NCBI GenBank assembly: GCA_034769895.1
Contig: CM068367.1
Span: forward strand, 1,318,583,286 to 1,318,647,285
Direction of reading: 5' to 3'
DNA: 64,000 bases
Source: Magicicada septendecula
Taxonomy: Eukaryota > Arthropoda > Insecta > Hemiptera > Cicadidae
Shown here in pieces: positions 43,731-55,119 of this stretch. The position numbers were made by a program, and so were the translations under genes. Position 1 is the stretch's first letter. Every line of letters starts with the position of its first letter. The notes beneath the pieces were generated by a model that saw nothing but the letters and a program-made list of their open reading frames with translations, was not told where the DNA came from and ran no database searches.

Positions 43731-45879
43731 CACCTTGATATTCAACAAAAGACTAAACTAACTTCCTTCATGTTAGTCAAAATCTGGCCCAGTTAATCTT
43801 TAAAAAAGTATTGTTAACATATTTCGATTTCCCATACACATGATGCTAAAATACATTATATATGGAATTTATTTATTTTATTCATCACTTTCATGAATTA
43901 TGAACCTTATCATTGGTTTAATCATCTCATTCCTTTTAAATTGATATATTATAGTCCATATCTGTTGACATTTTGTGGAAATTGCCAAATTTCTCTCTTT
44001 TTGGAAATCTAGGCTCAAAAATTGGTTTCCGCCTTCATATAATTTTTCTGCCATTTTAATTGTAATTAATACTATTATAATAAATTTTAATTAGTCATAT
44101 TTCTCTTCCTTTCCTTAAATACATATAAATTGAACCTTTGAACTGGTTTTTTATGTTAATCTCTGAATTTGACATTGCTCTTTAAAATTAATTAATTTAT
44201 ATATTTTGAAAATTTACAATATTTTAAGGTATATTTCCTTATTATCACTTTAACTCATAGGATCATTCACAGTAGTGGTTAACTGATTTACCTTACCTAA
44301 ATCTTGCTAGTTTACAGGAATTATAAGTGAATTAAATGGTTTATATGGCTTCTGTGAATTCACCACATGGCCTAGAGTTTAGAATTTTACATTTCTGTCT
44401 TTCTCAAATAAATTTAATCCTACTCCTCCTCTGACTTTACATAGTTATTATTACATGAAAATAAAACGTTTTACAAACCCATTGTGAGGTGTAGTATTTG
44501 ATTAATACTACTGTTATATAAAAAATAATAATGAACATCATTCAGCATTCTAAGATTGAACATGTTGCTAACATGGTTTGAAAACATACATTTAATTCCT
44601 TTTTGAATTAATACAGCATACCTACTGAAACATTATTAATGGTATGCATGCTGTTATTTGGCAAACATAATTCATTTTAAACACATATAAATCTTATTTA
44701 CTAAAAATTCTTATAAACCTATTGAGTTCATGGCTGTGAACAAATAGCCATTTTAAACAATTTAAACCTATGAATATAAATTAATGCCAGTCCTTTCTGG
44801 TCTAAAGCATTATTATCTATTATCCCCTTCATCAGTAAACATGTCCACCCATACTCTAGTTATTATCATTTTTACAAATGTCTTGTAATAACAGAGTTAC
44901 ATTAAAATAATCAAATATTGGAAATCTTCCATTTTATTATTTTATGATGATGTGTATTATTGAATATAAAAGTTGTTATATAGCATATTGATAAGTCATA
45001 GTATCACTAACTTTAAGTTTATTGTATTTCCAAAAACACTTGCACAAGTTCACTTTCACTGGTGGTTCTGATATTTTGAGTCTTATTATCTCAGACCAGA
45101 CCTTTAGTAATCATGGACTGTTAAGACTTGTTTATTTCCTTTATCACACAATAGCTTTAGTTGGTTCACTTCTTATTATACTAGACAACACTTTTGATTT
45201 CTTAATAATTACATTTTTATAGGATTTTGGGATGTTATACTTTCTTTTTAATTGTCTCTATGGGTCTGGGGTTGATGGTATTTAATAATAGGTTTTATAA
45301 CGGTGTTTCTTTCATACTATTTCTTCCTCTCTTCTTGTCTTCTTTCTTGTCTTTCTTCTTATCTTCTTTCTTGTCTTCACTCTTGTCTTTCTTCTGGTCT
45401 TCCTTCTTCTTGTCTTCATTCTTCACTCTTGGGTAAACCAAGGTACTTCGTGTTATCTCGACTGATGTTTAGTTTGGAGTATCGAATGTATTTACTGATA
45501 CTGACTTTGCTCTTCGCTAAAGGTTTCAGGGTATTGTTTACTTCCTGATCATAAATCTTATTCTTCCTTCTTCTTGTTTTTGGGGTATTTTGGTGTTTCG
45601 CCACTCTTAAACCGATTCTCTTTACTTGATATTGTGTTATCTAATTTGTTTACTGCTCCTAGCTTCCTGGGTAAATTCCTGATTTTATAATATGAGTTGC
45701 TTTCAATAATTTCTTTGATTTTTAACAGTGGTTTTTATATAATGTAATGAGAATTTTTATTTTATTGTTGTTTATTCCTTTGATTTCATTCAATTTCATT
45801 TGATTTTATATTAACATATGTGGTGTAATTAATTTTTATTATTTTATATGAATTAATAAGTAGTGGATTTTCTGTCACG
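43731..45879. other. T-rich strand-asymmetric block
   Basis: About 2.1 kb, plus strand T-rich and G-poor, similar in style to 23561-24710. No recognisable gene. It contains a polypyrimidine tract. Confidence 0.35.
45320..45430. repeat. Polypyrimidine tract, CTTGTCTTCTTT-like units
   Basis: About 110 bp with only about 11 purines on the plus strand, built of irregular TTCTTGTCTTC words. Open frames across it encode Ser/Leu/Phe runs and are artefacts of the repeat. Confidence 0.8.
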
Positions 45880-45883
45880 ATAC

Positions 45884-45925
45884 TATATATATATATATAT
45901 TATATTATATTATATATTATATTAC
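45884..45925. repeat. TA-rich simple repeat
   Basis: CTATATATATATATATATAT followed by TTATATTATA words, at the right end of the T-rich block. Confidence 0.85.
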
Positions 45926-46254
45926 CAGGAAGTGTTGACATGCTTTCATAAGTCGCTTGATACTAGATGTTCCTTAATTTAGTAACGACTAAATGGCGAA
46001 GCACTGTATGATGTTCCGTCATCAATTCGACACCGGTTTAAAACATTTGTGTCGAAGTTTCGAAAAATTTGTTAACAACAACTGAATCAGCATACGGACG
46101 ATACAGAAATAATATTCATTGGTTTTCGTGTGAATGTGTGTGTTTTTACATAAAAATTAAGTAACTATTACTATTATTTGAATAATTTGAATTTCTATCT
46201 ATAAAAATGCACTGATTATTATATGAATACATTATTTTGCTATTGCTAGTATTT

Positions 46255-46725
46255 TTTTTTATAGAGGGGAAGTGATTTATGCACAGTCATAAGAGACCGT
46301 ATTTCCCCTGGTGTGTGGTACTCTCACCCACTAAAAAACACACCTCTAATTTAAGCGTTCATGTCCATCTTGGAACCACTTAGCTTATTATTTTAGGATG
46401 GAGCCTATTTCGCCCTTATCGGGTTCCTTGTAGTTGTCCCTTCTTTTCTAATGCCAGCTGGGTGGAAGTTGGGTTGGGCATGACTTTTTTTTCTAGTAGG
46501 ACCCACTGATTAAATGCATTGATGCGGTCCCATTCCGCCTTGCCACGAAGCATAACCACAACTACAATCTAGGACGTTTACCCCGTGAGATCCATTTCCA
46601 GTACCATACTCTCTCTCGTGAATCTGTAGCACTTGAAAAAGCCGTGCAAGGTATCTTCATGCACCGTATTGACATGCTGGGCTTTGGACCTTTTCCATTC
46701 TGTGGAGGTAGGCGACAAAACTGTT
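46255..46725 (-). pseudogene. R1-clade 3'-end fragment
   Basis: The minus strand begins FVAYLHRMEKVQSPACQYG at about 46720 and has a zinc-knuckle remnant (GFFKCYRF) and a degenerate tail. Its 3' UTR carries the shared GGTGTGTGG...CCCACTAAAAAA box (46310-46337). The 3' end is near 46258 beside a T-run. It gives the uninterrupted reference for the repeat R insertion at 17516-17672. Confidence 0.68.
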
Positions 46726-48935
46726 GCTAGTGTACAAAACCTAATAATGATAATAAATTTTGTTCTCTTTAATAAAGTATCGAAACGTCAACGCAAGTAC
46801 TTTAAAATTACGTCTAGTCAACGGCCAAAGCTTACAGTACATTTCTTGAAAAAGAATACAAAAACATTCATTTTTGTCAAGCGGTTTACGGCTCTAACTA
46901 TATTGTATTACGTGGTAATAAACAAGAAATAATTCGTGTGATAATATTACAAACTGTTGTTACCGTCCATTAAGTGATATTAAAATACTGAATCTCTGTA
47001 CCGGTATTTTAAATAATATTTGACTCCAGGGACTATATTTGATACAATGATTAAAATCATTGCAGACCGAGATGTATGTGATAAACAAGACGTTACGTTA
47101 GATGTCACCATTTTCGGGCGAGAGCACAGAGGAGAAGACTTAAGTACTTAAGTTACTAATTTCACGGTAATTGTATACTAATTTCAGTTATTTAAGATAC
47201 TAATTTTATACAAATTTAAGAGTTAAAAAAAAACAGTTCTATGTTTCCTACGTTAAGTATTACACTGAGGACACACGTCAAAAAAGAGCGGTTAGGAACA
47301 ATGAGAAAACTTCTCTGTCCAGCGAACAGAGTTAATTGGGTTGTGGCATACTGTCCTCTAGGAACTATTCCAACTTTGGAGTATTGGTCCCTTGGTAACT
47401 ACAATATACACCGTAGTAGGCTTTTAGTCGTCACACAAACAGACTGTGTCTGTGGCACATAAATTTAGTGTGAAAATGCGTTAAACAACCAACCGATTCT
47501 CCGGTATTCTATGACAATAATTAAACATAAATTAGTAAAGATATTTCGAGACTTACGGAATTTGACGTGATTTGAATTACCGTTTATGCCACATACGACA
47601 CGGAAAATGTGCATATTAAATGTGTGAACGCAACATTGTAAAGTTTGTATGTTAAAAATAATGAAAATTATACGGTATAAAGTACATTATGAAACTGAAA
47701 CTGAATTCAGTGAATTTTATCAAAAGTTTAAACGCCATCAGTTTATTGAATTTTCGGTGGTATGGTATTTCTAAGATCCATAAAAAAATTTGTTACTGTT
47801 AAAACGACAATGTGTCACCGCTCTAGTCCGAAATTTAATTAATTGAACTTAATGGACAACATGTAGAAAATTTGTTAGTAAAAAATTAAAAATTTTTCTG
47901 TAGTTGTTAAATTTTATTTTATTAAAATGAAACCTCAAAAGTCATAACATTTGAAATACTTATCAAATATCATTTATTAATTCAGCTCTTACCTACAAGC
48001 GTGATGTTTATTTAAATACTCATTATAACGAACCATATACTCATAAAATAATCAACTATGAAAATACAAGTGGAAAAGCTTAGGTCAGAAAAAAATATCT
48101 GGGCGTGCCAGCATAAGACAGTAATTTTTAAAAAGCTTAAAATTAAATTTTTTCCAACATGAAAGTGAATATAAAAAAATTAAAATATACAAAATATAAT
48201 TTAAAAAACAATAAAAATATAAAACTAATAAAAGAGATACATAAACATATCTATTCTACTTTTCAGTATTTAAACATCTTGATGGTAATTAGTACTGGAT
48301 TTAACAGGTCTTGTTTCTCCGTTAGATTCACTTTCTCACAGTTGGGAAAGCAGATATTTTTATTAATGATACTTGAAAAAATATTAAGAAGAACATTAAC
48401 ATTTCACAATATGTGTAATGAGATCTGATTGTTGTGATACAAACTAAAGTTAATTTCAAACTGTTTTAACACAAATTTAATTAACATGTAATTTTTTTAA
48501 ATGTTTTCTAAAAGCTTCAGAAAGACGCAGTTTTAATTTTTTATATGTAAAAAATTACAAAGCAATGCTAGGCTCCTTTGCATCCTAATTTTTCTTGCAA
48601 CACAATAGTGACTAAAAAATTATGAACCTCCTAGTTTACTCATTTCTAGTAAGAAAAGCGAAATACGATTTCCTGACTAAAACATAGAGGAGTGTATTAT
48701 GCGAACGGAGTCACGTTAGCTTTAGTTTTGTGGCCAGGTAGAAGCTGACTTGGTTTTTTGTAAGATAAGCGGATAAAGTTAATCAGATCTTGAAGCAGCA
48801 GCTGACTGTTATTAAATATTCAGAACGATGTCTTACATATTCAGCTATACCTACAGCATCACATTTTTTCTCACTCGATTAGAAACTAGTTTTACTTGTT
48901 TGACAGCAAAATATTTAAGTATAGAACGAAGGCTA
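46726..48935. other. Unassigned AT-rich stretch
   Basis: No supported gene. Open frames at 46633-46932, 47241-47462 and 48159-48428 show no domain and have the biased composition of AT-rich noise. Confidence 0.35.
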
Positions 48936-48939
48936 TCAC

Positions 48940-49120
48940 AATCGGAGTCAACATTATAAGAGTCCAGAACTACCTGGCTGTTGGGCCGTGGTCTATTGCT
49001 TATAGATTCAAACATGTTTTTCTCTCTAAATGTTTTGTCCACCCACCGGAGACCCTTCTTCGATAGTAAAATATCGGTACGGAGAACTACACATGACTTC
49101 TATGTTTTAAGATTTATATT
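48940..49120. repeat. Fragments of PLE terminal repeat
   Basis: CTGGCTGTTGGGCCGTGGTC (about 48974) is a variant of the complement of the PLE end at 25290-25330. GGTACGGAGAACTACACATG (about 49077) matches GGTATGGAGAACCATACATG at 55131. Both are short and diverged. Confidence 0.5.
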
Positions 49121-49185
49121 TAATACAAAGGTTTTTTTAAAATACTGTATATAAATACTTGTTACGTTTCACAGTTTTTATTCAC

Positions 49186-49222
49186 TTCTGACAGCTGTTT
49201 CGGCTTCTTAAGCAATTATCAA
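49186..49222 (-). ncRNA. Hammerhead-like motif, left arm of foldback
   Basis: Minus-strand mirror of the motif at 49513-49553: UUGAUAA, helix II GCUU/AAGC, GAAA, self-complementary ACAGCUGU and C at 49190. See the right-arm entry for pairing. Confidence 0.4.
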
Positions 49223-49512
49223 AGAGACGAGTAAACAGAGGATGTAAGGGTGGTTGACATCTGTTTAGGGCATATATCGGAACATGTGTGAGGTGTGAAT
49301 ATGGAGAGGGGGTTACAGGAGCTAAGGAGAGGTTAAGTGTCTGTAAAAACTAAATATAATTTTATATTTCGCATTTAGATTATATTTAGTTTTTAAAGAC
49401 ACTTGACCTTCCCTTAGCTCCTGCAACCTCCTCTCCATCTTCACACTTCACACATGTTCCGATACATACCCTAAACAGATGTTAACCACCCTTACATCCT
49501 CTGTTTACTCAT

Positions 49513-49553
49513 CTCTTTGATAATTGCTTAAGAAGCCGAAACAGCTGTCAGAG
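49513..49553 (+). ncRNA. Hammerhead-like motif, right arm of foldback
   Basis: Helix I CUCU (49513-49516) pairs with AGAG (49550-49553). The core UUGAUAA (49517-49523) differs from CUGAUGA at two positions. Helix II is GCUU...AAGC with AA in the loop. GAAA is followed by self-complementary ACAGCUGU and C at 49549. Everything but the CUGAUGA box fits the type I hammerhead with dimer-only helix III. Confidence 0.4.
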
Positions 49554-49799
49554 TTAAATAAAAAACCTGTGAAGCGTACCAAGTGTTTATATGTTTTTAA
49601 AAAGCCTTTGTATTAATATGTTTCACCAAGTACCCAACACGTCATCAATTAATTTATATTTAAAATCATTTACTTGAATTCGGTTCGATAATTTCTAGAA
49701 CTATATTTCCGACCCTCAAACTATTTTCACTATTTATAGATATTTTTGTAATTATGATAGTCGTTTAATATAATATTATTTTCGAGTCACTTTATCTAC

Positions 49800-50420
49800 A
49801 AAATTAGGTACTTTATTCTCATAGGGAATCTGAACTTTGCAGACAATCATCCATTCTCCTCAACCGATCACCACCATTAATGATATTTACACTTATATAG
49901 AATAATAGTTTTAATATGTGTAATTGCTAAGGTATCTTATCCTTAAAAATTAAATACTCGTACTTTACTTGATATCAGCAAAGAAATTTTCAAAAAATCA
50001 CCCCCTCTCCCTTCAACTATCCTATTTATTTATAGATAATCATTTACCATTTTACAGTGGATTAATGTAACTTCATTTTCGGGGCACTTATTTATCAAAA
50101 TTAAGTACTTTACTCTTGTTAAAACGTAAATCTATGCAGGTAAACTACCCTTTCCTTTAACCGATCTTCACCAGAATCAACAGGCCTTGAGTCCTCTACA
50201 ACTCAAGCACATATGCAAAAAATAATTTGATTTTGTTTGAATTTGCGACAGTTATCGTTCGTCATAGAAAAAATTCTACACGCACACGCACGCACACACA
50301 CACACAGTTTTCTGAAAACGAATTTTTTTCATGTTTTGAGGGTAGTACAATCAGAATCAGCCCTTATCTCGAACATAATTTTTTTTGCGACCACCATTGC
50401 TCGAAAACATTGCGCTATGC
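49800..50420 (+). repeat. 160-bp repeat family, diverged copy with CA tail
   Basis: A unit around 50095-50275 (GCAGGTAAACTACCC, ACCGATCTTCACC, TTTGAATTTGCGAC) is followed by a (CA)n run (50281-50307) and TTTTTTTCATGTTTTGAGGGT, in the same order as at 56990-57090. A more diverged unit is present at about 49805-49880. Confidence 0.7.
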
Positions 50421-50489
50421 TAAACATTCTGCCTGACGCCATACAGTTTGGCGTGGCTCGTCGAATACCAGTGTTCGAAAAATCTTCAT

Positions 50490-51685
50490 AATGATTTAAA
50501 CATGCAGCCGTACAAAATTCAAATATCGTAAACCTTGAGTGACAGTGATAAAGTAAACCGTGTGCCTTTTGCCGTCAATTGTCGTACGTCATAAATAACA
50601 ACGTAGACGTTATTCACTATACGCTAATGAGTAATGAAACGCATTTCCATCTGAGCGGATATGTAAATAAACAAACCTTTTGGTACTGAGAGCCAAATAA
50701 CCGTCGAGAAATGCTTCGAGAACCATTGCACACTGTACGGTAAAACTTTCTTTATGGTGTGCAATAACTTCCTTTGGAATAATCAGTCCTCGCTTCTTTA
50801 AGGATGAGAATGGGAATTCCATTACTGTCACATCAGAGCAATATGTCCAAATGACTAACACATTTTTATCTCCCCAAGTCGCAGAAAAGTCTGAGATTAC
50901 ACCAAACAGTATGGGGAGTAACCAGCCATAGGGCTAGGCGATCAATAGATGCAGTTTAACCAGAACCTTCAGGAGTGGCAACATTGCGTGGCCCGCGAGA
51001 TTGTCAGCGTGCCATTTATTCTACTGGGGATATTTTGAGAGTAAGGTGTACAATGATCCACCCCCATGAAACATTGAAACACTCAAAGTCGGTGTAATTT
51101 CTGTTCACATGTTACACCGTGTAATGGAAAACGTAAAAACTCTATTGCAAATGTGTGTGAGTTGAAATTGTCGCCACCTTTGGGGTGTAGTGTTCAAAAA
51201 CGTGTAGTTTCTGCGTGTAGTTAAATGCTGTTATGTAACTTTCCGTTTAGTGTAAACGTTAATTTTACAATCCATAAATAAAGACACAGCTGAGTTTTTA
51301 AAGTCACCCGTATCATTGACTGATCCTGTGTTTTAAGAATTATTTTTTACAAAAGTTTAAAGGAATTAGACCATAGCGGAGATCGTAGTATGTTATATTT
51401 CCTGAAAATCCAAATTACAGCACTTAATTCTCACTATTCGTATAATAGTAAAGCATTTAGAAATAAACAATTTTTAATGTTTCATTGTTGTAATTGTTAA
51501 TAACAATAAAGTGTTCGTTTCTAAGCACTTGATAGAAATTAAATGAAATTATTTAGTTTAATTCAAACCAGCAACGATAACAGATGTGTCCTGTCAGCGT
51601 CTCTGCAGATAAATTCAGCTTGTGGCTCCTTTACCCCCTGTGAAATACTCCAGGTAATGGAATTTTTGCTACCCTGATTGTCACA
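50490..51685. other. Unassigned; one 83-codon minus-strand frame
   Basis: The frame 50861 to 50610 contains VIWTYCSDVTVMEFPFSS and AHHKESFTVQCAMVLEAF; without its ATG limit it stays open further upstream in part. It does not match a family I know. It could be a decayed transposon gene or an exon. No splice or promoter evidence. Confidence 0.25.
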
Positions 51686-51689
51686 ATTA

Positions 51690-51970
51690 GGATACGGGCA
51701 TCACACTCACACACACCCGTTTGGCGGACACATGTCCTGCGTTGCAGTTAGCGTGTTAGGAGTCGGTGCAAGCGCGCGCCTTGCATTTACTTCAACAGGC
51801 ACTCTGGTAAGCGCACGCATGTGTTGCCCACGCGTACAGATTCACACCTCACCGCTGAGCCGACGCATGTCTTGCGATGCAATCTGCGTGTTGGGGGTCA
51901 ATGCAAGCGCGCGGCTTGCATTGACTCCAGCACGCATTCTGGTACGTCGCACGCATGTGCGCTAGTGGTG
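51690..51970. repeat. CpG-rich segment of two diverged units
   Basis: Two direct units of about 125-145 bp share CGGACACATGTCCTGCGTTG / CGACGCATGTCTTGCGATGC, GTGTTnGGGGTCnnTGCAAGCGCGCG and GTGTTGCCC-type ends. Each has a palindrome: TGCAAG-CTTGCA at about 51767-51785 and a 29-bp one at 51897-51925. It is much richer in CpG than its surroundings. The continuous frame through it is probably fortuitous. Confidence 0.6.
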
Positions 51971-52679
51971 TACACACATGCTTCGTTGTTTTAATCGTGG
52001 CAATCATAGTAGTAAAATTTTGCAACTGGAGTATGTTCGCAATGTGCAAATTCAGCCAGGGTTGAATTTATTGTAGAGACATCATACAAAACACGTTACA
52101 TGTTCTAGACTATGATTCGACAAAATACATATTTATATATTTCTGTTGGATGAACACGTATACCATTTTGCACTTATAATATATTAACATATTAACAGAA
52201 ACTACAAATTTGAGTTTTCTTATTACTTCATTTAATGTCTTTCTGTAATTAACAGTTTCCATATTCATTAATAAATTTGTAAAATATTCGTTGATATATT
52301 TGTTTAGTTTTCTGTTGTTGGTGTCGCTCCTAGCGTAGAAGGTGGTGTCGTACAATGTAGGCTGTACTTTGTAAAAGGCTTAACTTTAACACTTGAAAGT
52401 TAACTTTACGTTAAAGTTAAATTACATGTTTTTAGTTTTCTTCTTCTTCTTCTACTCAACCCAGAGGTTAGTGGGTTTGCAATATCTTCCTTTTGATCAC
52501 CACATACTTTCTTCCGTTTCTTACCCGAACCGTGTAGTGCTACCTGGGTCTGGGCCTTCCCCTTTCACTACGCCCTCGATCGGGCCAGTGAGAGGCATGT
52601 CAGGTGAACCTATACATTTCCACAGTTGAACCAATCAAGATTTTTTTTTAAGTTTTTTTTTACATGCATGCATAGAAGT

Positions 52680-52800
52680 CTCCTTTCTGTACTTTCTTTA
52701 ATACTGTCTTCCCACTTCAACCTGGGTCTGCCTCTTCTCCTTTTACTTTCTGGTTTTGCTTCCCACGCTCTTCTAGGGTATCTTCAATTTTCTATTCTAC
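52680..52800 (-). pseudogene. Non-LTR retrotransposon tail (GRPRLKWED)
   Basis: Minus strand: RRAWEAKPESKRRRGRPRLK followed by WEDSIKES. The RRRGRPRxxWxDxI block is the conserved C-terminal tail of insect non-LTR polyproteins. Only about 40 codons remain. Confidence 0.5.
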
Positions 52801-53335
52801 AGCCGAGGTTTAAACCACAGTCTCCACAATGAGCTTTGTATTATATCAATTAGAGGGATCATCTCCAAGTTCCTGTGAATAATGAGGATTTGTATTATAT
52901 GTGTTACTATTTAACAAAATATTTAATTTCATTCACATTCTTATACCGAATGTCACTTGGTGGAGCCTTATTAACAATTTTTTCTACATTTATTCTGAAG
53001 AAACCTTTATGCCTTCCAGAATGAGTTCATCAAACGTGCTATCCACCTCGATTGAATTTTTACTAAACAACTCCAAATCTTATCAGAAGGTGTACGTCAA
53101 ACAATTACTATCGTTAGAACTTATCACACAACGTTTCGACATTTTGAATAATCTGTAATTGCCTTAAGTGTAAGATAAACTAGTACATTAAATACAAACT
53201 TAAACCTACTCGAGATTCGTTCACTAACAAGCGTAGACCGCAAAAAAAAGAAACACCTACCATCTTCTACAAAGTTAAGTACAACTACAAAAAAAAACTA
53301 TAGGAAAAGAACCGTTACTTACCCTCTAAGTCCGC
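52801..53335. other. Unassigned stretch
   Basis: A plus-strand 85-codon frame (52901-53158) has no domain I can name. Confidence 0.3.
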
Positions 53336-53424
53336 TGGATAGAACCGGGAAGCACCACAACACTGACGCAAGTTTACACAACGAACAACTTTGCGTCAAT
53401 GGTGGTGCTTCTCGGTTCTGTCCA
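53336..53424. ncRNA. 89-nt stem-loop, miRNA-precursor-like or tiny MITE
   Basis: TGGATAGAACCGGGAAGCAC at the 5' side pairs with GTGCTTCTCGGTTCTGTCCA at the 3' side, with a second helix TGACGCAA/TTGCGTCA inside and a loop around ACACAACGAAC. Total paired length is about 36-38 bp with small bulges and G-U pairs, the size of a metazoan pre-miRNA. Pairing stops sharply at both ends, which also fits a miniature palindromic transposon. The strand cannot be decided. Confidence 0.5.
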
Positions 53425-53974
53425 AATCTTTAGGTTTCCAATTTGAAAGTTATACTCTAGTTATTCTACTTCTATTCTTCCTCATTCTAATATCTGTTAA
53501 CCACCAGTAATATTGGAAATATATTAGGTGTTCCCTGTCTTACCCCCTTCTGTAGTCGATAATATGTGAATTTTGATTTTGTGTGTTATTTTATTGTCTA
53601 TGAAATACAATAATCTTATTTATGTAATGAAAGGCAATTTAGCATACATGTTTTCAGTGCTAGCTAATTCACTTGTATGAATAGATAAACTAACCTTTTC
53701 AATGCGCCTTGTGACTTCTTGTTTACAATTGATGACGGAACTCAAAGCATAGTCCTCATCGTCAGATATTTAACTAGTAGGGTGCTCATAGCGTCTAACC
53801 TTGAAGTAGGGAGTAGGCCTACTTCTACTTAGCTCAAAAATTTAAGTGTAGGCTACATTACATGTTCAACTATCTTACAATAATCTATGCGTGTTTATAC
53901 ATCGGACTCTTTTTAAATGTATTTGCCTCATTATGATTAACTAGGGTGCTCCCTGAGCTGCAGAATTCGCTCAC

Positions 53975-54030
53975 TTATATACATGGTAGTCATGTATGGT
54001 TCTTCATACCGATATTTCACTACTAACGAA
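53975..54030 (-). repeat. PLE-associated short repeat
   Basis: The complement reads AATATCGGTATGAAGAACCA followed by TACATGACTAC, matching 49070-49100 and 55125-55155. Confidence 0.5.
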
Positions 54031-54677
54031 GGCTTCCAAAATGCTTCATCGAATACAACGGTTGAGCGCTGAGCTGCTGTATTTAAATGGGTCGAACAAG
54101 CACAACTGACGACCCACGTGTTACACGTCAAATTGAAGTGACTCGCCAGCAAAAATTGAAAAAATTCCATAAAATCGTTTTGGTAGACCGTAGAATGAAT
54201 GTGAACGAGATAGCTGAGACTGCTGGTATATCAGCGGAACCTGTGCGCAGTATCTTACACGAACGTCTGTGTATGACAAAGATGTGCACACAGGTAACGC
54301 GGTTGCTGTCACTTGACCAAAACATTGTCGAAAAGAGGTTTCAAGCAATTGTTGCGATGGCTAAATTCAAAGAAGTATGTAAGCTTCCTCACCTTACATA
54401 CTCGCCCTATTTAGCACCGAGTGACTTTTACCTCTTTCCTAACCTCAAAAATGGATGGGTGGGACAAGATTTGCTGACGACAATCAAGTCAGCAGTGCTG
54501 TAAATGGCTATTTTGTGGTCCTCGACAAATCGGCTTACCAGTATGGCATAACCGCTTTAAAACATCTTTGGAAAAGTGTATAGAGTTAAATAGAGATTTT
54601 GTTGAGAAATAAATGAAAATTAATCCAGAAAAGTGTTGTTTTCCTATTCAGGCCCGGAAGTTTTCACCCCACCCTCG
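54030..54677 (+). pseudogene. Internally deleted mariner transposase gene
   Basis: N-terminal traces (AVFKWVEQAQ) lead into DRRMNVNEIAETAGISAEPV, RSILHERLCMTKMCTQVTRL, the second helix-turn-helix of a mariner. After SLDQNIVEKRFQAIVAMAKF the sequence jumps to LPHLTYSPYLAPSDFYLFPN, the block holding the third catalytic residue (SPDLAPSDF, with the D of SPD changed to Y; the D of SDF remains). The whole region with the first two catalytic aspartates is deleted. The end ALKHLWK...ELNRDFVEK lies at about 54560-54612. The right terminus CCACCCTCG precedes TA at 54678-54679. The left terminus is lost or rearranged. Confidence 0.75.
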
Positions 54678-54679
54678 TA

Positions 54680-55119
54680 TTCTGAACTATAAGTCGCATA
54701 AAATAACAAGCGAATATATGAGGAAATATCCACAAAAACTATAACGCGTATAGACGCCAATCACTAATCTGTAAAACAGCAGCAGAGGTATGGAAGACAA
54801 ATAAGAGAAGGACGTGAGTAAGTGAGACAGAGTTGTCTGCTTTCGCTGTTAAATTCACAAGCCCCTTTGAAAGCCTCTCACGGGCACCACTTGTTGCCGA
54901 CCGATGCCTGTAACCCCTCGCCACAGGCCAATTTTATACCCTACTTACACTTTGAAATTTTTTCTCTTCGTTGGTTTTTCTTTTCCTAGTATCAATTACT
55001 ACGGAATTCGTTGTATTTTAAATGATAACAGTAGTTTTACTGTAATATTCTCATAACGAGTTCGTTACTAAAATAAAATTTTCAAAAGTACGTTTAAGTT
55101 ATATAAAGCTTATAAGTAT
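54680..55119. other. Unassigned stretch
   Basis: No named feature; short GC-richer words at 54840-54930. Confidence 0.3.

Larger units (their letters stand above)
49121..49615. repeat. 495-bp foldback hairpin
   Basis: Starts TAATACAAAGG and ends CCTTTGTATTA-like; arms of about 225-240 bp match with scattered mismatches (for example CAGAGGATGTAAGGGTGG at 49239 against its complement at 49486-49503). A short spacer lies around 49362-49375. Each arm contains a hammerhead-like core on the opposite strand. Confidence 0.85.

Noticed and set aside
45227..45548. Hydrophobic Leu/Ser/Phe-rich frames resembling membrane proteins
   Set aside because: They read through the polypyrimidine tract; repeat composition explains them.
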